NCBI RefSeq assembly: GCF_014648495.1
Contig: NZ_BMRF01000016.1
Span: 124,001-188,000 of the forward strand
DNA from: Actinomadura cremea
Lineage (GTDB): Bacteria; Actinomycetota; Actinomycetes; Streptosporangiales; Streptosporangiaceae
Direction of reading: 5' to 3'
Length of the DNA: 64,000 bases
Each line of letters starts with the position of its first letter. The first letter of the stretch is position 1. Shown in pieces: positions 51,861-59,607 of this stretch. The translations under genes were made by a program, and so were the position numbers. Under the pieces are notes generated by a model. The model did no database searches. It saw only the letters and a list, made by a program, of their open reading frames with translations, and was not told the DNA's origin.

Positions 51861-52415
51861 ATGGGCACACCCGCGCCGGCGACGTCCGGCGACTCCAGCG
51901 AGCACGACCCCGCCCGCGCGGACGGAACGCGATCGGACGACCCGGCGTGCGCCGTCGCGCACGGCGACGTCCGTCCCGAGACCGGCGACCGCACCCTCGT
52001 CGCCGTCTTCGCCACCCCGGTGGCCGGGCACCTGCTGCGCTACGGCGCCGACCTCGGCTACCGCACGTTCCTCGTCGACCCGGACGAGGAGCGGGACGGC
52101 TCGGCCGCGCTGCCGCCGCTGGACGCCTCGGCGGACGTCGTCGTCACCGACCACCACCGCCCCGAGCTCGGGCGGGTGCTGGCGGCCGTGCTCACCCAGC
52201 CCGTCCGCTGGGTCGGCGTGATGGGCAACCCGCGCCACCCGGCCCCGCACATCCCGGCGCTCACCGAACTCGGCGTCCCGTCCGACGACATCGCCCGCGT
52301 GCACCGGCCCATCGGCCTCAACATCGGATCCCGGACGCCGGCCGAGATCGCCGTCGCGACCCTCGCCGGGCTGATCGCCGACCGCAACGGCCGGCCCGGC
52401 GGCTTCGCGTTCTGA
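51861..52415 (+). CDS. XdhC/CoxF-like protein, C-terminal Rossmann domain only
   Basis: A 184-residue protein. After an acidic, disordered 40-residue N-terminus comes the XdhC C-terminal domain: 'GYRTFLVDPDEER', 'PVRWVGVMGNPRH' and the diagnostic 'HRPIGLNIGSRTPAEIAVATLAGLIADRNGR'. The glycine-rich nucleotide loop is altered ('VAVFATPVAGHLL' instead of a GGGHVG-like form), and the N-terminal CoxI domain is missing. XdhC proteins insert sulfurated molybdenum cofactor into hydroxylases; this truncated form may have a different role. No molybdenum hydroxylase gene is adjacent. Confidence 0.78.
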   Translation: MGTPAPATSGDSSEHDPARADGTRSDDPACAVAHGDVRPETGDRTLVAVFATPVAGHLLRYGADLGYRTFLVDPDEERDGSAALPPLDASADVVVTDHHRPELGRVLAAVLTQPVRWVGVMGNPRHPAPHIPALTELGVPSDDIARVHRPIGLNIGSRTPAEIAVATLAGLIADRNGRPGGFAF

Positions 52416-52458
52416 CCGCCCGCGCGCCGGGCGGCCGGAGACTTCGCAGGTCAGCGCG

Positions 52459-52464
52459 TAGAAT
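52459..52464 (+). promoter_or_regulatory. -10-like element upstream of the sigma factor gene
   Basis: TAGAAT is a good -10, about 108 bases before the ATG at 52573. A short open frame begins at the overlapping ATG at 52463 and ends at 52564, overlapping the alternative GTG start of the sigma factor; it could be a leader peptide. Confidence 0.4.
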
Positions 52465-52572
52465 GGAGCGACGCACGGGTTCTGTCGGTGGGGTGGTCTA
52501 CGGTCGGGACGAAGGGGCGGCCGCGGCCCGCGCCGCCGCGAGGTACACCACCGAACAAAGGTGACGACGACC

Positions 52573-53697
52573 ATGCCAGCCGACCACACGACGACCGACC
52601 GCACGACCGGCCGCGCGGCGCCGGGCCGCACCGCGACGGACCGCCCCACGACGGACCGCGCCGTCACGGATCGCGCCACGACGCTCCGCACACCGCAGGA
52701 CGGCACCGCGACCACGGCCGCGGTGGACGAGCATGAGGCCGACGACCGCGAATTCCTCGACCAGGCCGACCCGTACCGGCGCGAGCTGCTCGCCCACTGC
52801 TACCGGATGCTCGGGTCCATCCACGACGCCGAGGACCTCCTGCAGGAGACGTACCTGCGCGCCTGGAGGTCCTACGAGCGCTTCGAGGGCCGCTCCTCGC
52901 TGCGGACGTGGCTGTACCGCATCGCCACGAACGCGTGCCTGACCGCGATCGACCAGCGCGGCAACCGGCCCATGCCGTCCGGGCTGGGCGCCCCGAGCGA
53001 CGAGCCCGAACGGCCCGTCGTGGCGTCCCCCGAGGTGCCGTGGCTGGAACCCGCCCCCGACGCGGTCGTCGCCGCGGACGCCGCCGACCCGGCGGCGATC
53101 GTCGCCGCCCGCGAGAGCACCCGGCTCGCGTTCGTCGCGGCGCTGCAGCACCTGCCCGCCAGGCAGCGGGTCGTGCTCATCCTGCGGGACGTGCTGAAGT
53201 GGCGGGCCGCCGAGGTCGCCGAGCTGCTCGGCACCAGTACCGCCGCCGTCAACAGCGCGCTGCAGCGGGCCCGCGAGCGGCTGGAGCAGGACGGCCCGGT
53301 CCGCGACGAACTCGTCGAGCCCACCGACCCGTCCGCCCGCGAGCTGCTCGACCGCTACGCCAAGGCGTTCGAGGACGCCGACATCGCCGCGCTCATCGAG
53401 CTGTTCAAGCAGGACGCCGTCTGGGAGATGCCGCCCTTCCCGGAATGGTTCGTCGGCGCCGAGACCATCGCGCGGCTCATCATCGCCCAGTGCGGCCCCG
53501 AGCCGGGGGAGCTGCGCATGGTCCCGGCCGCCGCGAACGGCCAGCCCGCGTTCGGCCTCTACCGCCGGGACGAGGAGGGCGTGCACCGCCCCTACCACCT
53601 GCAGGTCGTCGCGGTCACGGCCGAGGGCGTCGCGCACGTCTCCGCGTTCTTCGACACGTCCCTGTTCCCGCTGTTCGGCCTCCCGGAAAGTGCCTGA
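52573..53697 (+). CDS. ECF sigma factor with C-terminal SnoaL-like domain (SigG/TIGR02960-like)
   Basis: A 374-residue sigma factor. A Thr/Asp/Arg-rich N-terminus (about 55 residues, repetitive 'TDR') precedes sigma region 2 ('RELLAHCYRMLGSIHDAEDLLQETYLRAW') and region 4 ('LPARQRVVLILRDVLKWRAAEVAELLGTSTAAVNSALQRARERL'). A SnoaL/NTF2-like tail starts near 'LLDRYAKAFEDADIAALIELF'. This layout matches mycobacterial SigG and the TIGR02960 group, where the tail may replace an anti-sigma factor. I chose the ATG at 52573 (AAGGTG at nine bases) over the GTG at 52561. Confidence 0.88.
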   Translation: MPADHTTTDRTTGRAAPGRTATDRPTTDRAVTDRATTLRTPQDGTATTAAVDEHEADDREFLDQADPYRRELLAHCYRMLGSIHDAEDLLQETYLRAWRSYERFEGRSSLRTWLYRIATNACLTAIDQRGNRPMPSGLGAPSDEPERPVVASPEVPWLEPAPDAVVAADAADPAAIVAARESTRLAFVAALQHLPARQRVVLILRDVLKWRAAEVAELLGTSTAAVNSALQRARERLEQDGPVRDELVEPTDPSARELLDRYAKAFEDADIAALIELFKQDAVWEMPPFPEWFVGAETIARLIIAQCGPEPGELRMVPAAANGQPAFGLYRRDEEGVHRPYHLQVVAVTAEGVAHVSAFFDTSLFPLFGLPESA

Positions 53698-53848
53698 CCG
53701 CAGGGCTGTTTTTCCGCTCAGTGGAAGATGACGTCCGGCGTCTCCGCCGTCGGCTGCCAAGGTGGTGACCGGCGGCCCCGTGGCATGGCCGGAGGGCCGC
53801 GACCGGGCCGCGGCTCCTCGAGCCCGCCGCAGCAGAAGGGACCCCGGC

Positions 53849-54514
53849 ATGACCCACCCTCCGTACCTGTACCCCGGTTACAAGAGCACCGTGCTGCGCG
53901 CCCCCGAGCGCGAACTGGTGATGCCCGAGCTCGGGCCCGACGCCGTCGAGGCGACCTCGCCCGTCTACGGGCACCAGGAACTCGGCCGCCTCGACTGGGA
54001 CCTCACCAGGCAGCACCCCGGCGAGCCGCTCGGCGAGCGCATCATCGTCACCGGGCGGCTGCTGGACGCCGCCGGACGCCCGATCCGCGGCGCCCTCGTC
54101 GAGGTGTGGCAGGCCAACGCGGCGGGTCGGTACCTGCACGCCGGCGACCAGCACCCCGCGCCCCTCGACCCCAACTTCACCGGGGCGGGCCGCTGCCTCA
54201 CCGACGACGACGGCCGCTACCGGTTCGTCACGATCAAGCCGGGCGCCTACCCGTGGCGCAACCACCACAACGCGTGGCGGCCCGCGCACATCCACTTCTC
54301 GGTGTTCGGCACGGCGTTCACCCAGCGCCTGGTCACCCAGATGTACTTCCCGGGCGACCCGCTGTTCGCCTTCGACCCGATCTTCCAGTCGATCCCCGAG
54401 CAGCGGGACCGGGAGAGCCTGGTCTCCCGGTTCGACATGGACACCACCGAGCCCGAGTGGGCACTGGGGTACCAGTGGGACATCGTGCTCGGCGACACCC
54501 CGATGGAGGCCTGA
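53849..54514 (+). CDS. pcaH: Protocatechuate 3,4-dioxygenase, beta subunit
   Basis: A 221-residue non-haem Fe(III) dioxygenase subunit. The iron ligands Tyr, Tyr, His, His are in 'GAYPWRNHHNAWRPAHIHFSVFG' together with the preceding Tyr of this region. The N-terminal 'YPGYKSTVLRAP' is typical of PcaH. It opens protocatechuate to 3-carboxy-cis,cis-muconate with PcaG. First gene of the pca operon; AGAAGGGA precedes the ATG at 53849. The 150 bases upstream probably hold the IclR-controlled promoter. Confidence 0.95.
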   Translation: MTHPPYLYPGYKSTVLRAPERELVMPELGPDAVEATSPVYGHQELGRLDWDLTRQHPGEPLGERIIVTGRLLDAAGRPIRGALVEVWQANAAGRYLHAGDQHPAPLDPNFTGAGRCLTDDDGRYRFVTIKPGAYPWRNHHNAWRPAHIHFSVFGTAFTQRLVTQMYFPGDPLFAFDPIFQSIPEQRDRESLVSRFDMDTTEPEWALGYQWDIVLGDTPMEA

Positions 54515-55098
54515 TGACCGAGTTCCCGTCACCGCCCGAGAGCAGGCCGCTCCACCCGTCCCCGGTCACCCCGTCCCAGACGGTCGGCCCGTTCTTCGGG
54601 TACGCGCTGCCCTACGAGGAGGGCCCGCGGGTCGTCCCCGACTGGCGGCCGGACGCCGTCCGCGTCCGCGGCACCGTGTCCGACGGCGCGGGCGAGCCCG
54701 TCCCGGACGCGCTCGTGGAGATCTGGCAGGCCGACGAGAACGGCGAGGTGCCGCGGCGCCCGGGCGGCCGGGTCCGCGACGGCCACGACTTCTCCGGCTT
54801 CGGACGGTGCGCCACCGACCCCGCGGGCGGCTACTGGTTCAGCACCGTCAAGCCCGGCGCGGTCGGCCGCCACGCCCCCTACATCGCCGTGCTGGTGTTC
54901 GCGCGGGGCCTGCTCAAGCCCGTGTTCACCCGCCTGTACTTCCCCGAGGACGAGGCCGCGCACGCCGCCGACCCGCTGCTCGCGAAGGTTCCGGACGCGC
55001 GCCGCGGCACGCTGGTCGCCGCACGGACGGGCGAGCGGGAGTACCGGTTCGACATCCGCATGCAGGGGGAGCGGGAGACGGTCTTCCTTGGCTTCTGA
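54514..55098 (+). CDS. pcaG: Protocatechuate 3,4-dioxygenase, alpha subunit
   Basis: A 194-residue subunit paired with PcaH. 'VTPSQTVGPFFGYALPY' is the conserved opening, and 'ALVEIWQADENGEV' and 'APYIAVLVFARGLLKPVFTRLYFP' form the substrate site. It lacks the full iron ligand set, as expected for the alpha subunit. Its ATG overlaps the pcaH stop (TGATG). Confidence 0.95.
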   Translation: MTEFPSPPESRPLHPSPVTPSQTVGPFFGYALPYEEGPRVVPDWRPDAVRVRGTVSDGAGEPVPDALVEIWQADENGEVPRRPGGRVRDGHDFSGFGRCATDPAGGYWFSTVKPGAVGRHAPYIAVLVFARGLLKPVFTRLYFPEDEAAHAADPLLAKVPDARRGTLVAARTGEREYRFDIRMQGERETVFLGF

Positions 55099-56299
55099 CG
55101 AACGGCCGGATCCGGAGGAGGCGGCGGCGTCCGGGGCAGTCCCGCCCGACGCGGGGCTGCTGTCCCCGGTCCGCGCGGGTACGCGGACGGAGGCCGCCAC
55201 CGGCGACCCCGCCTACCTCGCGGCCATGCTGGACGCCGAGGCGGCGCTCGCCCGCGCGCAGGCGCGCCTCGGCATCGTCCCCGGCGACGCCGCCGCGGCC
55301 ATCGCCGCGGCGGCCCGCCCCGGCCGGTTCGACCTGCCCGGCATCGCCCGCCGCGCCCGCGGCGCGGGCAACCCGGTCGTCCCGCTGGTCGCCGACCTGC
55401 GCGCCCTCGCCGGGCCCGCCGGGGAGCACGTCCACCGGGGCGCCACCAGCCAGGACATCGTCGACACCGGCGCGATGCTCGTCGCGTCCCGCGCCCGCCG
55501 GGTGATCCTCGCGGCCCTCGACGAGGCCCTCGCCGCCCTCGCGGGGCTGGCCGAACGGCACCGCGACACCCCGATGGCCGCCCGCACCCTGGGCCGGCAC
55601 GCGCTGCCGACCACGTTCGGCGCGAAAGCCGCGAACTGGCTGCTGGGCTGCCTGGAGGCCCGCGACCGGCTGGCCGCGGCGGCCCTGCCGGTGCAGCTCG
55701 GCGGCGCCGCCGGGACGCTCGACGCGTTCGGCGACCGCGCCGCCGAGATGGTGGACGCGTTCGCCGCCGAGACCGGCCTCGACCGGCCGCTCCTGCCCTG
55801 GCACACCCGCCGCACCCCCGTCGCCGACCTCGGCGCCGCGCTCGCCGTCACCGCCGGGGCCCTCGGCAAGATCGCCACCGACGTGCACCTGCTCGCGCAG
55901 AGCGAGGTCGACGAGGTCGCCGAGGCCGCCGGCCCGGGCCGCGGCGGCTCGTCGGCGATGCCGCACAAGCGCAACCCCGCCCTGTCCGCCCTGATCCGGT
56001 CGGCGGCGCTGCAGGTGCCCGCGCAGGTCCAGGTCCTGCACGCGGCGCAGGCCGCGCCGCACGAGCGTCCGGCGGGGGAGTGGCACGCCGAGTGGCAGCC
56101 GCTGCGCGAGTCGCTGCGGCTCACCGGCGGCGCCGCCGAGACCGCCGCCGAGCTGCTCGGCGGCCTCGAGGTCGCGCCGGAGCGGATGCGCGCCGACCTC
56201 GACGCCCTCCTGGCCGTCCTCGGCCGGGACCCCGGACCCGGCGCCGCCCCCGCGCTCGTCGACCGGGCCCTCGACGCGTACCGCAGGAGCCGCGCATGA
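55088..56299 (+). CDS. pcaB: 3-carboxy-cis,cis-muconate cycloisomerase
   Basis: A 403-residue member of the fumarase/aspartase superfamily. The signature loop is 'GRGGSSAMPHKRNPALS', with 'HRGATSQDIVDTGAM' as an earlier catalytic region. It converts carboxymuconate to 4-carboxymuconolactone. The start used is a TTG at 55088 that overlaps the pcaG stop by 11 bases; no better codon is near, so the N-terminus is less certain. Confidence 0.92.
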   Translation: MASDERPDPEEAAASGAVPPDAGLLSPVRAGTRTEAATGDPAYLAAMLDAEAALARAQARLGIVPGDAAAAIAAAARPGRFDLPGIARRARGAGNPVVPLVADLRALAGPAGEHVHRGATSQDIVDTGAMLVASRARRVILAALDEALAALAGLAERHRDTPMAARTLGRHALPTTFGAKAANWLLGCLEARDRLAAAALPVQLGGAAGTLDAFGDRAAEMVDAFAAETGLDRPLLPWHTRRTPVADLGAALAVTAGALGKIATDVHLLAQSEVDEVAEAAGPGRGGSSAMPHKRNPALSALIRSAALQVPAQVQVLHAAQAAPHERPAGEWHAEWQPLRESLRLTGGAAETAAELLGGLEVAPERMRADLDALLAVLGRDPGPGAAPALVDRALDAYRRSRA

Positions 56300-57117
56300 C
56301 GTCCCCCGACCGTTCCCCGGCCGCCGGATCCCCGGGCGGGCACCGCCCCTACGTTCCGCACCACCGCGTGGAGGGGCCGCCCGGCGCGCCCGTCCTCGTC
56401 CTCGGCCCCTCGCTCGGCACCACCATGGACCTGTGGCAGCCGCAGCTGCCCGAGCTGGCGCGGTCCTGGCGGGTGCTGCGCTACGACCTGCCCGGCCACG
56501 GCGGGTCGCCCGTGCCCGCCGGCCCGTTCACCGTCGCCGACCTCGCCGACGGCGTCGCCGCCCTGCTCGACCGGCTCGGCGTCGCGGAGGCCGCCTACGC
56601 CGGGGTGTCGCTCGGCGGCGCCGTAGGCACGACGCTCGCGCTGCGCGCCCCCGGGCGGGTCGCCGCCCTCGTCCTGATCTGCACCTCCGCGCGGTTCGGC
56701 GACCCCGGCCCGTGGCGGGACCGCGCCGCGCTCGTCCGCCGCGACGGCGTCGGGCCGGTCGCCCGGACGGCCGCGGACCGCTGGTTCACCCCGTCGTTCA
56801 CCGGCGCGGCACCCTACGTCGAGATGCTGCGCGCCACCGCCCCGGAGGGCTACGCGGGCTGCTGCGACGCCCTCGCCGGGTTCGACGTCACCGCGCGGCT
56901 GCCGGAGGTGTCGGCGCCCACCCTGGTGATCGCCGGGGCGCAGGACGGGCCGACACCGCCCGCCGGGCACGCCGACCGGCTCGCCGAGGGGATCCCGGAC
57001 GCCGGGCTGGTCGTCGTCGAGGGCGCCGGGCACCTCGCCGTGGCCGAACGCCCGGGGCCGGTCACCGAGGCGATCACCGCGCATCTGGACCGCACATGGA
57101 AGGGACTGGGACGATGA
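56296..57117 (+). CDS. pcaD: 3-oxoadipate enol-lactonase
   Basis: A 273-residue alpha/beta hydrolase. The nucleophile is in 'YAGVSLGGAVG', the Asp region is 'VIAGAQDGPTPP' and the His in 'EGAGHLAVAERP'. It hydrolyses 3-oxoadipate enol-lactone to 3-oxoadipate. In many actinomycetes this is fused to PcaC as PcaL; here the genes are separate and joined by an ATGA overlap. It also overlaps pcaB by ATGA. Confidence 0.92.
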   Translation: MTSPDRSPAAGSPGGHRPYVPHHRVEGPPGAPVLVLGPSLGTTMDLWQPQLPELARSWRVLRYDLPGHGGSPVPAGPFTVADLADGVAALLDRLGVAEAAYAGVSLGGAVGTTLALRAPGRVAALVLICTSARFGDPGPWRDRAALVRRDGVGPVARTAADRWFTPSFTGAAPYVEMLRATAPEGYAGCCDALAGFDVTARLPEVSAPTLVIAGAQDGPTPPAGHADRLAEGIPDAGLVVVEGAGHLAVAERPGPVTEAITAHLDRTWKGLGR

Positions 57118-57515
57118 GCGACTCCACGACCGGGGCGACGGGCGACGCCGAACGGCACGCGGACGGCATGGCGGTCCGCCGCGCGGTGCTCGGCGACGCC
57201 CACGTGGACCGCGCCGAGGCGCGCAAGGACGGCTTCACCGCCGACTTCCAGGACATGATCACCCGCTACGCGTGGGGCGAGATCTGGACCCGGCCCGGCC
57301 TGGACCGCCGGACCCGCAGCTGCGTCACGCTGACCGCCCTGGTCGCCCGCGGGCACCTGGACGAGCTGGAGATGCACGTGCGGGCCGCGCTGCGCAACGG
57401 GCTCACCCCGGACGAGATCAAGGAGGTCCTCCTGCAGACGGCGATCTACTGCGGGGTGCCCGCCGCGAACTCGGCGTTCGCGGTCGCCCAGCGGGTACTG
57501 GCCGAGCGGGGGTGA
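57114..57515 (+). CDS. pcaC: 4-carboxymuconolactone decarboxylase
   Basis: A 133-residue CMD-fold protein. 'FQDMITRYAWGEIWTRPGLDRRTRSCVTLTALVARGHLDEL' and 'HVRAALRNGLTPDEIKEVLLQTAIYCGVPAAN' match PcaC over its length. It decarboxylates 4-carboxymuconolactone to 3-oxoadipate enol-lactone. Separate from pcaD, unlike the fused PcaL form. Confidence 0.94.
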   Translation: MSDSTTGATGDAERHADGMAVRRAVLGDAHVDRAEARKDGFTADFQDMITRYAWGEIWTRPGLDRRTRSCVTLTALVARGHLDELEMHVRAALRNGLTPDEIKEVLLQTAIYCGVPAANSAFAVAQRVLAERG

Positions 57516-57519
57516 CCGG

Positions 57520-58365
57520 GTGATCCGGGCGGTGCCCGCGGACGGGAAGGGCGAGGGCGGCGGCATGGCCGAGGGGGCGCGCCCGGTCAGCGTGGCCGGC
57601 AAGGTGATGGCCATCCTCAACGCGTTCGCCCAGGGCGAGGTCCGCCTCAACCTGACGGAGATCTGCCGCCGCGCGGGCCTGCCCCCCGCGACCGGCCACC
57701 GCCTCGTCGGCGAGCTGGTGGCGGGCGGGTTCCTGGAGCGGGTCCCGGACGGGACGTACCGCATCGGCACCCGGCTGTGGCGGATCGGCAGCCAGGCGCC
57801 CGCCGTGACCGGCCTGCGGGAGCTGGCGCTGCCGCACATGGAGGACCTGTACGAGGCCACCCACGACAACGTGCAGCTCGCCGTGCTGCGCGACGACCAC
57901 GTGCTGGTGGTCGAACGGCTGCGCGGCACCCGGTCGGTGCCCGTCCTGACGCAGGTCGGCGCGTCCCTGCCGCTGCACACCACCGGCGTCGGGAAGGTGC
58001 TGCTGGCGTTCGCGGCGCCGGAGATCCAGGAGGCGGTGCTCGCCGCGCCGCTGTCGCGCCGCACCGCCCGCTCCATCACCGACCCCGGCGAGCTGCGGCG
58101 CTGCATCGAGCAGGTCCGCCGCTCCGGCTACGCGCTGACCCGCGACGAGATGACGCTCGGCGCGTCCTCGGTCGGCGCACCCGTGCGGGACGCCTCCGGG
58201 CAGGTCGTCGCGGCGCTGTCGCTGGTGTCGCGCACCCGCAGCGCGGACCTGCGCCGGCTGCTGCCGCCGCTCACCACGGCGGCGCGGGCGCTCTCGCGGG
58301 ACGTCGCCGTGCACTGGCGCGGGCACCCCGAGTCCTTTTCCGCGGAGCGGAAGACCGGCGCGTGA
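57520..58365 (+). CDS. IclR family transcriptional regulator of the pca/pob genes
   Basis: A 281-residue regulator. The winged HTH is 'RLNLTEICRRAGLPPATGHRLVGELVAGGFLE' and the IclR ligand domain has 'LPLHTTGVGKVLLAFAAPE' and 'DEMTLGASSVGAPVRD'. PcaR- and PobR-type IclR proteins respond to 3-oxoadipate, protocatechuate or 4-hydroxybenzoate. Its place between pcaC and pobA makes it the likely local regulator. The GTG at 57520 follows GGGGGTGA; an ATG at 57565 is the alternative. Confidence 0.88.
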   Translation: MIRAVPADGKGEGGGMAEGARPVSVAGKVMAILNAFAQGEVRLNLTEICRRAGLPPATGHRLVGELVAGGFLERVPDGTYRIGTRLWRIGSQAPAVTGLRELALPHMEDLYEATHDNVQLAVLRDDHVLVVERLRGTRSVPVLTQVGASLPLHTTGVGKVLLAFAAPEIQEAVLAAPLSRRTARSITDPGELRRCIEQVRRSGYALTRDEMTLGASSVGAPVRDASGQVVAALSLVSRTRSADLRRLLPPLTTAARALSRDVAVHWRGHPESFSAERKTGA

Positions 58366-58414
58366 ACCTGCGGAAACGCGCGGAGTACCGCTTCGGACCA
58401 ATCGAACAGGAGAC

Positions 58415-59578
58415 ATGATGCGCACCCAGGTCGCGATCATCGGGGGAGGGCCCGCCGGGCTGCTGCTGTCCCATCTGCTCCACCTGCAGGGGATCGACTC
58501 GGTGCTCCTGGAGAGCCGTGACCGCGGCTACGTGGAGCGGCGGCAGCGCGCCGGGATGCTCGAGCAGGGCACGACGGACGTGCTGCGCGAGAGCGGCGCC
58601 GGGGCGCGCCTCGACCGCGAGGGCCTGGTCCACCACGGGCTGGAGCTGCGGTTCGACGGCGCCGGGCACCGGATCCCGCTCACCGACCTGACCGGCCGCA
58701 CGGTCACCGTCTACGCGCAGACCGAGATCGTCAAGGACCTCGTCGCCAGGCGGCTCGAGGACGGCGGCGACGTCCGGTTCGAGACCGAGGTCGTGGAGCT
58801 GGACGCGTCCGCGCCGAGCGTCACGTTCCGCGGCGGGGACGGCGTGCTCCGGACCCTGGAGTGCGACTACATCGCGGGCTGCGACGGGTTCCACGGGGTG
58901 AGCCGCCCGGCCGTCCCGGACCTGCGGACGTTCTCGCGCGAGTACCCGTTCGCGTGGCTCGGCGTCCTCGCCGACGTCCCGCCGTCCACCGACGAGCTGA
59001 TCTACGCGAACCACGAGCGCGGCTTCGCGCTGCACAGCCTCCGCTCGCCCAAGGTCAGCCGCCTGTACCTGCAGGTCGCCCCGGACGAGGACATCGCCGC
59101 CTGGCCGGACGCGCGGATCTGGGACGAGCTCGCGGTGCGCTTCGCCACCGACGACGGCTGGGAGTTGCGCGAGGGCCCGATCACCGACAGGTCGATCACG
59201 CCGATGCGCAGCTTCGTGGCCGAGCCGATGCGCCACGACCGGCTGTTCCTCGCGGGCGACGCCGCGCACATCGTCCCGCCGACGGGTGCCAAGGGCCTCA
59301 ACCTGGCCGTCTCGGACGTCATCGTGCTGGCGCGCGCGCTCACCGAGCGGTACGCGAACGGGTCCGAGGCGCTGCTGGACGGCTACTCCGACGCGTGCCT
59401 GCGCCGCGTGTGGCGCGCCGAGCACTTCTCGTACTGGATGACCACGCTGCTGCACGTCGATCCGGAGGCCGACGCGTTCGCCCGCCGGCTGCAGCGGTCG
59501 CACCTGGCGTACACGGCGTCGTCCGAGGCCGCGCAGACGTCCCTGGCCGAGAACTACGTCGGCCTGCCCCTCGCCTGA
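58415..59578 (+). CDS. pobA: 4-hydroxybenzoate 3-monooxygenase
   Basis: A 387-residue FAD-dependent aromatic hydroxylase. The FAD motif is 'VAIIGGGPAGLLLSHLLH', the DG motif 'YIAGCDGFHGVSRP' and the GD motif 'LFLAGDAAHIVPPTGAKGLNLA'. It makes protocatechuate from 4-hydroxybenzoate and so feeds the pca genes directly upstream. AGGAGAC precedes the ATG at 58415. The stop codon lies inside the bidirectional terminator at 59577. Confidence 0.96.
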   Translation: MMRTQVAIIGGGPAGLLLSHLLHLQGIDSVLLESRDRGYVERRQRAGMLEQGTTDVLRESGAGARLDREGLVHHGLELRFDGAGHRIPLTDLTGRTVTVYAQTEIVKDLVARRLEDGGDVRFETEVVELDASAPSVTFRGGDGVLRTLECDYIAGCDGFHGVSRPAVPDLRTFSREYPFAWLGVLADVPPSTDELIYANHERGFALHSLRSPKVSRLYLQVAPDEDIAAWPDARIWDELAVRFATDDGWELREGPITDRSITPMRSFVAEPMRHDRLFLAGDAAHIVPPTGAKGLNLAVSDVIVLARALTERYANGSEALLDGYSDACLRRVWRAEHFSYWMTTLLHVDPEADAFARRLQRSHLAYTASSEAAQTSLAENYVGLPLA

Positions 59579-59607
59579 CCCCCGCCCGCGCCGCGCGGGC
59601 GGGGGTC
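59577..59607. terminator. Bidirectional terminator between pobA and cphA
   Basis: GACCCCCGCCCGCG (59577-59590) and CGCGGGCGGGGGTC (59594-59607) form a perfect 14-bp stem with a 3-base loop. It overlaps the stop codons of both convergent genes, so each gene ends inside the stem. Confidence 0.8.
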
